Shown: positions 9,499 through 19,175 of the stretch, one piece after another
How the letters are laid out: each line of letters starts with the position of its first letter
How positions within the stretch are numbered: position 1 is the first letter of the stretch
NCBI GenBank assembly: GCA_963838205.1
Contig: CAWIQF010000003.1
Coordinates: forward strand, 1-64,000
Source: CAIVVT01 sp963838205
GTDB taxonomy: Bacteria > Acidobacteriota > Terriglobia > Bryobacterales > Bryobacteraceae
Reading direction: 5' to 3'
DNA: 64,000 nt
Made by a program: the position numbers and the translations under genes
Notes under the pieces: model-generated
Database searches by the model: none
What the model was told of the DNA's origin: nothing
Seen by the model: only the letters and a program-made list of their open reading frames with translations

Positions 9499-9918
9499 CT
9501 ATTCGCCGATGATTTTGACCAGCGCGCGCTTGCGGCGGCGGCCGTCGAATTCACCATAGAAGATCTGTTCCCACGGGCCGAAATCGAGTTTGCCGGCAGT
9601 GATGGCGACCACCACCTCGCGGCCCATGAGCTGGCGTTTCATGTGCGCGTCGGCGTTATCCTCGCCGGTGCGGTTGTGGTGGTAGGAGGCCACGGGCTCG
9701 TGCGGGGCGAGCTTTTCGAGCCACTGGTCGTAGTCGCGGTGCAACCCGCTCTCGTCGTCGTTGATGAAGACGCTGGCGGTGATGTGCATCGCGTTGACCA
9801 GGCACAGTCCTTCGCGGACGCCGCTTGCGCGCAGGCATTCGTCAACCTGGGCGGTGACGTTGACGAAGGCGCGGCGCGCGGGGATGTCGAACCAGAGTTC
9901 CTGACGATAGCTTTTCAT
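9499..9918 (-). CDS. yjbQ: YjbQ/UPF0047 family protein
   Basis: A 139-aa protein of the YjbQ family (secondary thiamine-phosphate synthase-like). Recognisable features are NAMHITASVFINDDESGLHRD in the centre (conserved His and acidic residues), ASYHHNRTGEDNADAHMKRQLMG and the C-terminal GPWEQIFYGEFDG. Members have weak thiamine-phosphate synthase activity in E. coli; the physiological role is uncertain. Full length for the family. It precedes ftsY on the same strand, with the repeat array in the 200-base gap between them. Confidence 0.88.
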   Translation of the reverse strand: MKSYRQELWFDIPARRAFVNVTAQVDECLRASGVREGLCLVNAMHITASVFINDDESGLHRDYDQWLEKLAPHEPVASYHHNRTGEDNADAHMKRQLMGREVVVAITAGKLDFGPWEQIFYGEFDGRRRKRALVKIIGE

Positions 9919-9979
9919 GGCGGCTGAAAGCTATTGTCCACGAACCGAGGCGCGGTTGTCGCCTCCGGTTACGGTTCCA

Positions 9980-10017
9980 CCGCCACAGACCCGGTGGGCA
10001 GACCGGGCCTGTGGCGG
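9980..10017. repeat. Long imperfect inverted repeat in the 9919-10327 gap
   Basis: CCGCCACAG and CCCGGT pair with ACCGGG and CTGTGGCGG across a 6-base loop, with a single A-C mismatch. It lies 311-348 bases past the stop of the minus-strand hybrid kinase and 62 bases upstream of yjbQ. There is no T tract, so it is either a factor-assisted terminator or an intergenic hairpin element. I see no gene in the rest of this 409-base gap. Confidence 0.5.
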
Positions 10018-10327
10018 GCTCGGATCGCGAAGTGGATACTGCGCGATCGCGAGGCTGGCAGCGGGCGCGCGGCATTGCGCTCGCAAGAGATCACCGCAAC
10101 GGATGCGGCTTGGGAAAAGCGTGACTGCCACTGGTCTTATCGGCGCGAGGCCGGCCTGGGTCAGGCAGAAACATGGAGGCACAGAAAGCTGTTACGTCCG
10201 TCGGGCAAGACAGGCAGCGGGGAAGCGCGGGGGCAACGGGGGCGACACCGCGCACGGGAACAGCTTGATTGACTGGGATTGATTTCGGTTTGGGAAGATA
10301 GTGGGAGATTTCCGTCCGCGGCGCGGC

Positions 10328-13300
10328 TCAGGCGGAGGTGCCGAACTGGGCATCCGGCGCGGTGTTGCGCGCCAGTTGCGTTTCCAGCACGTGGTACAGC
10401 TCCGCGGGGAGAACCGGCTTGGCCAGAAAAGCGCTCATGCCGGCGGCGAAGCAGGCCTTGACGTCGTCCTGCAGCACATGCGCGGTCATGGCGATGATGG
10501 GAGTTTTTCGAGCCGAGTCGCGCTCCAGAGCCTGGATCTCGGCGGTGGCCTGGAAACCGTCCATTTCAGGCATCTGCAGATCCATCAGAACGGCGTCGAA
10601 GCGCTGGGCGCGGAACAGATCGACGGCCTCGCGGCCGTTGCAGGCCAAGGCCACGGCGTAGCCCTGCTTCTCGAGCAGGATGCGCGCCAGTTTCTGGTTG
10701 ACCATGTTATCTTCAGCGACGAGAACGCGCCGCGAGCCCGCGCCACGGGGCAGCGCCAGACGTTCGCTGGGCACAGCGGGCGGCGCGGCGGCGAGTGGAT
10801 GTTCGGGGCGGCCGAGACGAGCCGTGAAATGGAACCGGCTGCCCCGGCCGGGCTCACTTTCGACCCAGATCCGGCCCCCCATGAGCGCCACCATGTGAGT
10901 ACAGATGGAAAGCCCCAGGCCGGTGCCGCCGTAGCGCCGCGTCATGGACCCGTCGGCCTGCTGGAAGGCTTCAAAAATCAGCTTCTGCTTTTCAATCGGA
11001 ATGCCCATGCCCGTGTCCTCGACGACGACATGCAGCAGCACCGAACGCTGTTCCGTCTCGTCGGCCCAGACACGCACCGCGACGCCGCCGCGCTCGGTGA
11101 ATTTGAGCCCATTGCTGACCAGGTTGAGGACAATCTGGCGCAGGCGCAGAGGATCGCCTTCGAGAGCGGCCGGAAGGCCCGGATCGATGCTGCAATCGAG
11201 CGCCAGTCCGCGCGCGCGCGCCAGCGGCAGCATGGTCTGCACGGCGCCGCCGATACAGTCCGCAAGTTCCACCAGGGTGCGGTCGAGGACCATCTTGCCG
11301 GCCTCGATCTTGGAGAAATCGAGCGCATGATTCAACAATTCCAGCAGCGCCTGAGCCGACTCCTGGGCGGTTTCGACGTACTCTTTCAACTCGGGTGAAT
11401 CGGCCAGCGGCCGCGCCAGGGCCAGCATGCCCATGACGCCGTTCATCGGCGTTCTGATCTCGTGGCTCATGTTGGCCAGGAACTCGCTCTTGAAGCGATT
11501 AGCCGCTTCGGCCCGCAGCTTGGCTTCGGCCAGTTCCCGGGTGCGCTCGTCCACGGCCGACTCGAGGCGGCGCTTTGCGGCCCGATGCTTCAGTTCCTGC
11601 CGGCGCAGGATGCCCAGCACCAACGCGACATACGCGGCGGCGGCGAGCAGGCGGAACCACCAGGTCTGCCACCACGGTGGCAGGACCACGAACGACACGC
11701 GCGCCGGCTGCGTGCTTGCGATGCCCGCGCCGCTGATTCCAACGACCTCCAGCATGTACTCGCCGGCGGGCAGATCGGCGAATTCGACTTCGCGTTGCGC
11801 GGTCCCGGTCCACGATGCCGTGAGCCCGAGCAGCCGGTAGCGGAAGCGAATCGCATTCTCGTTCAGGAAGCTCAGCGCGACAAAGCCGGCGTGGAACGGG
11901 CCGGCGCCGGACTGGATCGCGCGCGGCGGCCCGGCCAGCAGATCGTGCTTGCCGATGGTCGCCGAGATCAGTTCCGTGGATGGCGGAGGAGGCCGGAATG
12001 CGCCCGTGCCCGGCATGAACCGCGAGACACCCTGGCTGGTGGAGATCCAGACGCTGCCGTCGGGGTCGGGGAAGAATCCAAACTCATTGCAATTCTCCCC
12101 CAGCAGCCCGTCCTGCCGCCCGTAATGATTCCAATGCGCGCCATCGAACGCATCCACGCCTTTGTCGGTGCCGGCCCAGATCCAGCCGCGCCGATCGGTT
12201 CCGATGAAGAAGCCCAGATAACCAGCGCCGCCGTCGTGCTGGCGGAAGTGGTCGATGCGCGGCGGCGATGTGCGCGGATCGAGGCGCGCCAGACCGAGCG
12301 CTTCTCCATAGGTCAGCCAGGCCATCCCATCCGGGCCCTCCACGACCGAACTAACCTGCTGAGACAGCAGACCATCGCCGCGGGTGAACACGCGCCATTG
12401 ACCGCCGCCCAACAGCGCCACTCCTTCATTGGTCGCGAACCAGACCCGGCCGTTCGAGCCGAAGCTGAACATGCGTGCCTGCAGGCCCGGGAAGGCATCG
12501 GGCGGAGGCAGGGCATCGAAGTGCAGACCTTGCAGGGTCCGCCGGCCACGGTAGATGCCGCCGGCTGAGGCGACCCACAGCGTCCCCTGGTGGTCGAACC
12601 TCAGGCAGCTTACCGACTGACCGGAGAGACCACTGGAGGGCCCATAGATCCGCTCCGCGCCGTGGCCGTGGTCGAGGCACAGGACGTCGCCCGACGTCCC
12701 GCCGGCACAGACGGTTCCATCCCGGTCCGTGGCGACGGCAAGGAGCGACTCCGAGGCCAGGCGGCCGGCAGTGGCGATGCGCCAGCGTTTGCGATCGCGG
12801 TCCAGTCGCCACAGGCCCTGGGTGGTGGCGGCCCACATCGTGGCTTGCGCATCCTTGGTTATGTGGAAGACCTCGAGAGCGCCCAGGCCTTCCTTCGCGG
12901 TCCAGGACTCCCACTGCCCGAAGCCCAGACGGCGCACCAGCCCCCATCCCGCGAGGCCCAGCCAGAGCGAGCCCTCGCGGTCGAGCAGAACGGTCTCGAC
13001 CGACTCCCCGGGCAGGCCCTGATCGGCGCGGATCGCCAGCCAGTCGCGTTCATCCCTGAGCAGCAGACCGCGATTGGTCGGCACGCCGAGCATTCCGTCA
13101 GTGCCGGCATACAGACGCAGGCCCTTCGAATCCTTGGGAAGCTGCGGCGCGGATGGTTCAAAGCGGGCAGCAGCATGCGCCTTTTTCCAAAGCCCGGCGT
13201 CCGAGCGCGCCCACAGCACGCCTGCGTTGTCGGTCACCAGACCGGACCAACGTCCTGCCGGCAGGCCCGATTCACGGCCCCAGACCTGCGTTCGCGTCCC

Positions 13301-13897
13301 CTGCTGGGAACAGATGCGCTGCCCGCAGCCGTACCATAGAACACCGTCTGGATCCATGTGGACGGAGTAGGCGCCAGAGTCCTTCCCGCCAGAAGGGCTC
13401 AGGCGCCAGGCCCACGAGCCGTCCCGCGAATGGCCGAACCAGAGCCCTTTGTGGCTCGAAATCACCAACTGGCCCGGGCCGGGGCATGCGAGCTGCGGGT
13501 GGTCGTCCCCGCTGAGATGGCCCGGAAATCCGGTGGTTTCAAATCGGTCGTGAAGCCGTCGCGCGGGCCCATGCGAGCCGAGAGTCCACAGCGTGCCATC
13601 GGCCGCCAGCTTCAGATCATAGACTGAGCTCGCGTTGAGGCCGTCGGCGGGTCCGTACTCGCGGAACTGCCGTCCGTCGAATCGGAACAGGCCGTTCCTG
13701 GTTCCAATCCACAGGAAGCCCGGGCGATCCTGCACCAGGCACTGCACGGACAGGTTCCCCAGTCCTTCCTCCTGCCCGTAGAGTTTGAAGTTGTAGTGCT
13801 GAGCGGACAGCGAGACGCTCAGCCCCAGCAGCGCGAGGCACCATGACAGGAGCAAACGCCAGCGGAGCGTGCCCTTGAACAAGGACACGCGGCTCAT
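10328..13897 (-). CDS. Hybrid sensor histidine kinase with two-component propeller sensor
   Basis: About 1189 aa. After a signal/anchor sequence (1-33) come many Reg_prop-type propeller repeats (W-x-G-T/A patterns such as GFLWIGTRNGLFRFDG, about 45-620), a Y_Y_Y-like domain (about 640-720), one transmembrane helix (about 730-755), HisKA with phospho-acceptor FLANMSHEIRTPMNGVMGM, HATPase with VEDTGMGIP and YGGTGLGLSI, and a C-terminal receiver (about 1057-1180) with DLQMPEMDG. It senses an extracytoplasmic signal and passes phosphate to its own receiver. In Bacteroidetes such kinases sense glycans; the ligand here is unknown. ATG 13897 was chosen over GTG 13921; neither has a clear ribosome site. 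Confidence 0.9.
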   Translation of the reverse strand: MSRVSLFKGTLRWRLLLSWCLALLGLSVSLSAQHYNFKLYGQEEGLGNLSVQCLVQDRPGFLWIGTRNGLFRFDGRQFREYGPADGLNASSVYDLKLAADGTLWTLGSHGPARRLHDRFETTGFPGHLSGDDHPQLACPGPGQLVISSHKGLWFGHSRDGSWAWRLSPSGGKDSGAYSVHMDPDGVLWYGCGQRICSQQGTRTQVWGRESGLPAGRWSGLVTDNAGVLWARSDAGLWKKAHAAARFEPSAPQLPKDSKGLRLYAGTDGMLGVPTNRGLLLRDERDWLAIRADQGLPGESVETVLLDREGSLWLGLAGWGLVRRLGFGQWESWTAKEGLGALEVFHITKDAQATMWAATTQGLWRLDRDRKRWRIATAGRLASESLLAVATDRDGTVCAGGTSGDVLCLDHGHGAERIYGPSSGLSGQSVSCLRFDHQGTLWVASAGGIYRGRRTLQGLHFDALPPPDAFPGLQARMFSFGSNGRVWFATNEGVALLGGGQWRVFTRGDGLLSQQVSSVVEGPDGMAWLTYGEALGLARLDPRTSPPRIDHFRQHDGGAGYLGFFIGTDRRGWIWAGTDKGVDAFDGAHWNHYGRQDGLLGENCNEFGFFPDPDGSVWISTSQGVSRFMPGTGAFRPPPPSTELISATIGKHDLLAGPPRAIQSGAGPFHAGFVALSFLNENAIRFRYRLLGLTASWTGTAQREVEFADLPAGEYMLEVVGISGAGIASTQPARVSFVVLPPWWQTWWFRLLAAAAYVALVLGILRRQELKHRAAKRRLESAVDERTRELAEAKLRAEAANRFKSEFLANMSHEIRTPMNGVMGMLALARPLADSPELKEYVETAQESAQALLELLNHALDFSKIEAGKMVLDRTLVELADCIGGAVQTMLPLARARGLALDCSIDPGLPAALEGDPLRLRQIVLNLVSNGLKFTERGGVAVRVWADETEQRSVLLHVVVEDTGMGIPIEKQKLIFEAFQQADGSMTRRYGGTGLGLSICTHMVALMGGRIWVESEPGRGSRFHFTARLGRPEHPLAAAPPAVPSERLALPRGAGSRRVLVAEDNMVNQKLARILLEKQGYAVALACNGREAVDLFRAQRFDAVLMDLQMPEMDGFQATAEIQALERDSARKTPIIAMTAHVLQDDVKACFAAGMSAFLAKPVLPAELYHVLETQLARNTAPDAQFGTSA

Positions 13898-14145
13898 TCT
13901 AAGATTTCGTCGGCATCGCACAGCGCGAAGTCAGCCGGATACGATCCCGCTAAACACCAGCTACTCGTAGTCTCATCGAAATGGGACCGCGCGTGCAACC
14001 GCAAACCTCCGCGGCCGCCCGTTCCGGGAGTGCCGCGAGAACCGAACAGCCGGACCGAGGCCGGCGGTGAACCGGCCCGCGCATGCACTCCAGCAACGCC
14101 GCTGGCCGCATTCCCAATTGCTACCCTTTGTGAGATGGCTGGCCT

Positions 14146-14517
14146 TCAGAAGATCGGCTTCAGGACCATCCGGCCGTACGCGATGAACGCCATGAGGAGA
14201 CCCAGCACGCCGCTTAAGATGATGGCCGTGATCTCGCCGTACTTGACGTGCACCCAGACGAACACGAGGCTCTCGATCGTCAGGACCGTGGCGGCCACCA
14301 CCGTGAGCGCCGGCTGCCAGTGGAAGGCGGCGGGGACGATCAGCCCGACCGTGCAGACGAGTTCGAGGATGCCGAGGGCCATCCAGGCTTCCCGCGGCAA
14401 CGCACCAAAGGACGGGACCCCCTCGCTTACCTTGTCGAACATGAAGACCTTCATGACGCCCGACGCTCCGTACAGGAGCGCGGCGAGGACCTGCAGGACC
14501 CACAACAGGATGTTCAT
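14146..14517 (-). CDS. DoxX-like small membrane protein
   Basis: A 123-aa protein with four predicted membrane helices (about 3-22, 45-65, 70-90 and 97-117), matching the DoxX/DoxD-like layout. An AALLYGASGVMKVF segment follows the first helix. These proteins are linked to quinone/thiosulfate redox chemistry or membrane redox stress, but function is not assignable from sequence. The start at 14517 has a strong GGAGGAGG site and begins directly with a helix; the longer frame to 14580 is rejected. Confidence 0.7.
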   Translation of the reverse strand: MNILLWVLQVLAALLYGASGVMKVFMFDKVSEGVPSFGALPREAWMALGILELVCTVGLIVPAAFHWQPALTVVAATVLTIESLVFVWVHVKYGEITAIILSGVLGLLMAFIAYGRMVLKPIF

Positions 14518-14979
14518 CGTGTGCCTCCTCCCGGTTTCCGCGTCGGCGCCCGCAGGGCGGTTTCTCCCCGCGCGATCCACGTTCTGAGCCCAGATCTAGT
14601 GACCATGGATACCCTCATGATAATTCCCCTTCGTGTTGCAGAGAAGACCCATTGTGAAACAGAGCCGCCCTGCGTTTCAATAAGCAGAGGCCGCAGTCTC
14701 AGGGGATGATCTCGTAAGATGAATCGAGGCCGGTAACGGCAAGTTGCAAACGATTACAAACCTACAGGCCCGGCTGTAGGGTAGCGAACGCGAAGCTGCC
14801 AAGACAAAATACAGGAATGTTGTCGCGTCCCGAAACTTACCCTCAAAGAGAAGGCCGTTCTCAAACGCGCGAGAGGCTGGCCGGAGCTCGATCCGGGGCC
14901 TCAATGCCGGGCCGTTGCCGATGCCCACAGGCGCCCTGCGAACGAATCCGCCGCAATCAACGCAATCCTGGAGCGAACA
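14518..14979. other. 462-base intergenic region with one short hairpin
   Basis: No gene is supported. A perfect 7-base stem CCTACAG/CTGTAGG (14761-14780) lies 200 bases before the large PEPCK-like gene and could be an operator or leader structure. The region separates divergent genes and must hold promoters for both, but I could not pick a convincing -35/-10 pair. Confidence 0.4.
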
Positions 14980-17900
14980 TTGACTTCATCCCCCACCGCG
15001 ACCACCCCTGGCGACACTCACCTGGATGAGCTGCTGCGCTACCTGAACCTGAAACTCGCCGCGATGGGCCAGCCCACCAGCCGCAGCACGGCCGACCCCT
15101 ACTCGCTCGAAGTCGCGATGCCGCTGCTGCGTAACCATTATCAGAAGGACCTGCTGTTGGGCGATATGCTGTGTCCCGCGGATGCGCGGATTCAGGCCTT
15201 TCTGGACAATCAACTGGCCACCACCTGCGCGGCGAGAGTGCCGCGGCTGCCCAGCCTCGCGTTCGTCCTGGACCGGCCGGGGCTGGCGCGGGTGATGTCG
15301 CTGCCGGCGCGGGGCGACAGCATCGCCTCGCCGTACCTGCAGTCGTACCGCATCGTGCAGGGCGTGCTGCACAATCCGAAGAGCGACCGGCGGACGACGC
15401 AGGGTGTTTTCCACATCGTCGAGGGCGGGCTGCCGGTGCCGGCCGACAAGATCACGGTGCCGAAAAAGGCCTTCGCAACGCTGCTCGAGCGGGCGCTCGA
15501 CCCGCCGGAAAGCGTGCTGGCGCTGCCCTTCACCGCGGACCAGCAACAGCAGGCCCGGATGTTCGTGTCGCTGCTGCTGCGCCCGATCGTCTGCCCGGCG
15601 ACGGGCAGTGAGCCGGAAAAGCGCATGGAGATTCGCTGCTTCGCGCCGGCCAGTCTGGTCAGCAACCTCGATTTCATCGAAGCCATCTTCGGCAACGGCG
15701 GCGATCCGTATCTGCCCGAAAACGATGCCGCGCTGGACGCGCCGCACTGGACCGGCCACACCGGCTGCGTGATCGTGGCGCCGCACATCGTCGGCATCCG
15801 GAAGAAGGATCTCGGCCTGCCGCACGTGAGCGCGGCGACCGAGCGCCAGCGGCGCGACGGCATGTGCTGGGAGAAGGATGACGAAGCCTACAACGGCGGC
15901 AAGGCCTTTAAGCTGACCTGCCGCGATGATTCCGGCGTAATTGTGTCCATAATTGCGGATAATTACTATGGATATTGCAAGAAAGAGGTCAAAACTCAGA
16001 TCAGTTTCTCGGCAAATCTGTTCGGATTATGCGAAGAAGAGCACGCCGGCGGAGCAATTGCCTTCGCCGCCTACGTTCTCGGCCAGGAGTTCTACGCCGA
16101 TCGCACGGTGCCGCTGAAGAAGACGACGTTCGAGGCGGCGCTGCGGATGCTGGGCGAGCGGGCGGAGCAGAAGCCCGGCCGCTACGCCGTCGACCGGCGC
16201 TATACCAACGTGTATTACTTGCCCGAAAACGCCGAGTTCCATGTGCGCGAGGGTTTCGTGAAGTGGCCGGCGGAGGGCGGCATGCAACAACTCGTGCTGA
16301 GCATCGGCGACACCTACGTGCTGCCGTCGGGGTACCGCGTGTGGCTGGAAAAGCAGCGCGGCGGCACGTCGTGGCGGCTGGTGGGCTCGGCGGCCGACGG
16401 CACGCTGTGCCACAAACCGTCCACGGTGTCCGGGGGAGGCAAATCCGAGATCTCGAAGTCCATCACCAGCGTGTTGCTGGAGGGACCGATTTTCGTGAAA
16501 GACTACCACGCCGACATGCGGGAGGTGGCCGAGATTCTGAAGAGGGATTACTCCTCGATTTACGTCCAACCGCGCACCGGCGAGCGGCCCAAGCGGCCCA
16601 TTCTGAGCCCGGAGCGCTCGCTGGGCTCGGTGATCAAGCTGCTCACGCCCTCGCCCGATTACAAGGAGGAGTACAACGACTGGCTGAGGAAACTCCCGCA
16701 GACCATCCGCCAACTCGTCACCACGGTCAAACGTTATTACCGCACCGAATGGGGCGACGATTGGCAGCAGCATTTCACCGTGGACCGGATCAACGGATTC
16801 CTGGGACACGAGCTGAAATACGACAACCAGAAGATGGTGAGCAACTATCTGCGGGTGGGCTTCGATCCCGATGGGTCGTGGCGCATTTACAAGCTCCGGC
16901 CGGACTTCCATCCGGCCGAGAAGGTGCAGGTCGAGGACGACATTACGGCGTCAGTGGTGGTGCCGCGCGAGAGCCTGAACAACCTCGATACGCGCTACAC
17001 GAATCCGAGCGTCAAATTAGTGACCAACTGCGAGGCGCTGCTGTTTCAGCGTCCGGATGAGGCGATCCATCGCGGCTTCGACGCGCAGGCCGAGGCCGAC
17101 CTGGCGGCGCCCGGCACGTTCATCTCGAACTTCGAGCCGCTGACGGTGGAACAGGCGCGGGCGATCGTCCACCACGTGGTGGAGTTCGACAAGTACACCG
17201 AGCCGATGAAGCGGCTGCTCAGAGGCTTCGTCGCGGGCTGCGGCGTCTCCTACGCCGTCTCGTCGGCGCATCCGCGCATGGTCGATGGAAGCCCGTCGAA
17301 GAACCCGCGCTATCTGCAGCAGCGCCCGGACGTGGTCAACGCCCGCGGGACGTATCTGGCCGAGATCAGCGCGCGACTGGACCGCGAAATCCCGGCCGAA
17401 GGGCGCGTCCATTTCCCGGTGAACGCGGTGCTGGCTGGACGCCGCGGCAATCCGCCGGACGCGAAGATCGGCCTGCCGCCGCTGGCGGTCTACAGCCCGA
17501 TCCACTACCAGGAACTGCCCGAGCTGTTCATGGATTTCACGTGCAGCCTGACCGGCAAATCGCCCTCCACGACGGGCTTCGGCAGCGAAGGCGCGATGAC
17601 CAAGGGGCCGTTCAACGCCCTGTGGCCGGTGGTGGACCTGAACAACGCGCTGGTTTCGTTCATTCTCACCGGCTACGCCGGCTTCACCACCGCCGCGGGC
17701 TACATCGGCGCGCAGTTCCGCGTCGATCACGACATCAGCATGCTGGTGCCGGAGCTGTGGTGCCGGATGAAGCCGGCGGAGCGCGACCCGGCGTTTCTGA
17801 TCCGCAGCGGCTACCTGGAGAAGGTGGACGATTTCGAAGCAGGCGGGCGCAAGGTGCTGGCGAGCCGGCTGGGCTACCGCATCACGGCGCTGTTCGCGGA

Positions 17901-18432
17901 CCAGTTCCTGGGGCGCCTGTTCGAGACGCCGGACGGCGTGTTCACCGAAGAGATGCTGCGCCCGGAAAAGCAGGACCCGGCAGCGTTCGCCACCGGCGTG
18001 GACGCAATCGTCGAATCGCAGCGTCGCGTGGCCCTGAATTACTTCGAGGACGGCAGCGTGGAGGCGGCCTGCCCGCCGTTGAAGGCGCTTCTGCACATCA
18101 TGGCGCACGGCGTGTATGAGGGCATGGGCGTGGAGCACCCGGAGCTGCGCGCGATGTTCACGCGCGAGCACCTGCTGGAAAGCGAGTGGTACCACGAACG
18201 CCTGCGGGTGAAGCAGCAGCGCGACATCGCGCTGTGGCGCCGGCATATCGCGGCGCTGGAGGCGTTCGGCGCGACGCCGGCCATCGCGGCCGGGGGCCAG
18301 CTGGACGCCGCGGCCCTGCTCGCCTCGGCGCGCCAACAACTCGCGCGCGTTGACTCCGCCGAATACCTGGGCGAGTTGACGGGCACCATCGGCGCGGACC
18401 CGTTCCACGGCCAGATTCCGGCGGCGGGCTAG
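14980..18432 (+). CDS. Large protein, candidate PPi-type phosphoenolpyruvate carboxykinase
   Basis: A 1150-aa cytosolic-looking protein without signal or membrane segments. It has a Gly-rich phosphate-binding-like motif STVSGGGKSEISKS near residues 482-495 and long conserved-looking blocks. Size and this motif fit the PPi-dependent PEPCK family described from Propionibacterium and Entamoeba, which interconverts oxaloacetate+PPi with PEP+CO2+Pi. That match is from memory, not a search. The start is TTG 14980 with GGAG at 14970-14973; no earlier in-frame start is better. It is a single-gene unit before the peptide exporter operon. If it is not PEPCK, it is a large uncharacterised conserved protein. 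Confidence 0.55.
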   Translation: MTSSPTATTPGDTHLDELLRYLNLKLAAMGQPTSRSTADPYSLEVAMPLLRNHYQKDLLLGDMLCPADARIQAFLDNQLATTCAARVPRLPSLAFVLDRPGLARVMSLPARGDSIASPYLQSYRIVQGVLHNPKSDRRTTQGVFHIVEGGLPVPADKITVPKKAFATLLERALDPPESVLALPFTADQQQQARMFVSLLLRPIVCPATGSEPEKRMEIRCFAPASLVSNLDFIEAIFGNGGDPYLPENDAALDAPHWTGHTGCVIVAPHIVGIRKKDLGLPHVSAATERQRRDGMCWEKDDEAYNGGKAFKLTCRDDSGVIVSIIADNYYGYCKKEVKTQISFSANLFGLCEEEHAGGAIAFAAYVLGQEFYADRTVPLKKTTFEAALRMLGERAEQKPGRYAVDRRYTNVYYLPENAEFHVREGFVKWPAEGGMQQLVLSIGDTYVLPSGYRVWLEKQRGGTSWRLVGSAADGTLCHKPSTVSGGGKSEISKSITSVLLEGPIFVKDYHADMREVAEILKRDYSSIYVQPRTGERPKRPILSPERSLGSVIKLLTPSPDYKEEYNDWLRKLPQTIRQLVTTVKRYYRTEWGDDWQQHFTVDRINGFLGHELKYDNQKMVSNYLRVGFDPDGSWRIYKLRPDFHPAEKVQVEDDITASVVVPRESLNNLDTRYTNPSVKLVTNCEALLFQRPDEAIHRGFDAQAEADLAAPGTFISNFEPLTVEQARAIVHHVVEFDKYTEPMKRLLRGFVAGCGVSYAVSSAHPRMVDGSPSKNPRYLQQRPDVVNARGTYLAEISARLDREIPAEGRVHFPVNAVLAGRRGNPPDAKIGLPPLAVYSPIHYQELPELFMDFTCSLTGKSPSTTGFGSEGAMTKGPFNALWPVVDLNNALVSFILTGYAGFTTAAGYIGAQFRVDHDISMLVPELWCRMKPAERDPAFLIRSGYLEKVDDFEAGGRKVLASRLGYRITALFADQFLGRLFETPDGVFTEEMLRPEKQDPAAFATGVDAIVESQRRVALNYFEDGSVEAACPPLKALLHIMAHGVYEGMGVEHPELRAMFTREHLLESEWYHERLRVKQQRDIALWRRHIAALEAFGATPAIAAGGQLDAAALLASARQQLARVDSAEYLGELTGTIGADPFHGQIPAAG

Positions 18433-18535
18433 AACCGCCGCGATAGCTGGACCTGTGCCGCGGGCGGCGCGCCTGTTGACGCGCGTCGAACATTTCCCGC
18501 GATCTCCGATTTACGGCACAAGTCGATCTACGCCC

Positions 18536-18563
18536 TTGCGCGTGCCGAATAGCCGTGTACAAT
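18536..18563 (+). promoter_or_regulatory. Candidate sigma-70-type promoter for the peptide export operon
   Basis: TTGCGC (18536-18541), a 16-base spacer and TACAAT (18558-18563) precede the first gene of the export operon by about 50 bases. The -10 is a 5/6 match; the -35 keeps only TTG. Confidence 0.4.
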
Positions 18564-18612
18564 CTTAAGAACTCACGGCTTTCCGGGAAACTGTCTGTCG
18601 AAGCAGGTGGCA

Positions 18613-19155
18613 ATGCGCAAGGCGCTGACCTTTCTGGGCATTCTCAACGATTCGGATATCGACTGGCTGGTGACGACGGGTTCGAAGCGCGAGGTCGCGC
18701 CGGGCCAGGCGCTGGTGACGGAGGGAGTGCCGATCGATTCGGTGTTCCTGGTGATCGACGGACGCTTCTCGGTGACGGTGTCGGCCCTGGGCGGACGCGA
18801 AGTGGCGCAGTTGATGTCGGGCGAGGTGATCGGCGAGATGTCGTTTGTCGATTCCTATCCGCCGTCGGCCTCGGTGCAGGCACTCGAGCGCTCGGCGGTG
18901 CTGGTGGTGCCGCGGGCGCGGCTCAGCGCCAAGCTGAACGACGATACGGCCTTCGCGTCGCGATTCTACCGGGCGCTGGCCGTGTTCCTGGCGGACCGGC
19001 TGCGCAGCACGGTGGCGACGCTGGGCTACAGCTCAAACGAAACCCTGGACCAGGACAAGCTTTATAGAGACGAAATCGACCCGGAGACGCTGGATGCGAT
19101 CTCGCTCGCCGGAGCGCGTTTCGAGTGGATTCAGAAGAAGTTGCGGTCGGTTTAA
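18613..19155 (+). CDS. Cyclic-nucleotide-binding-domain protein of the peptide export operon
   Basis: A 180-aa protein dominated by one cNMP-binding beta-roll (about 10-135). It shows the phosphate-binding-cassette region GEVIGEMSFVDSYPPSASVQA in place of the canonical GE...L/A.R.A, so nucleotide binding may be altered (the usual Arg is replaced by Ser-Ala-Ser). A helical tail follows, without a DNA-binding HTH. It begins the operon, 20 bases before the HlyD-like gene. cNMP-like domains often accompany or fuse to NHLM-type exporters. It probably regulates or scaffolds the transporter at the membrane. A GTG at 18607 is an alternative start. Confidence 0.7.
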   Translation: MRKALTFLGILNDSDIDWLVTTGSKREVAPGQALVTEGVPIDSVFLVIDGRFSVTVSALGGREVAQLMSGEVIGEMSFVDSYPPSASVQALERSAVLVVPRARLSAKLNDDTAFASRFYRALAVFLADRLRSTVATLGYSSNETLDQDKLYRDEIDPETLDAISLAGARFEWIQKKLRSV

Positions 19156-19175
19156 GGACGGAGAACTGAGCCGCA

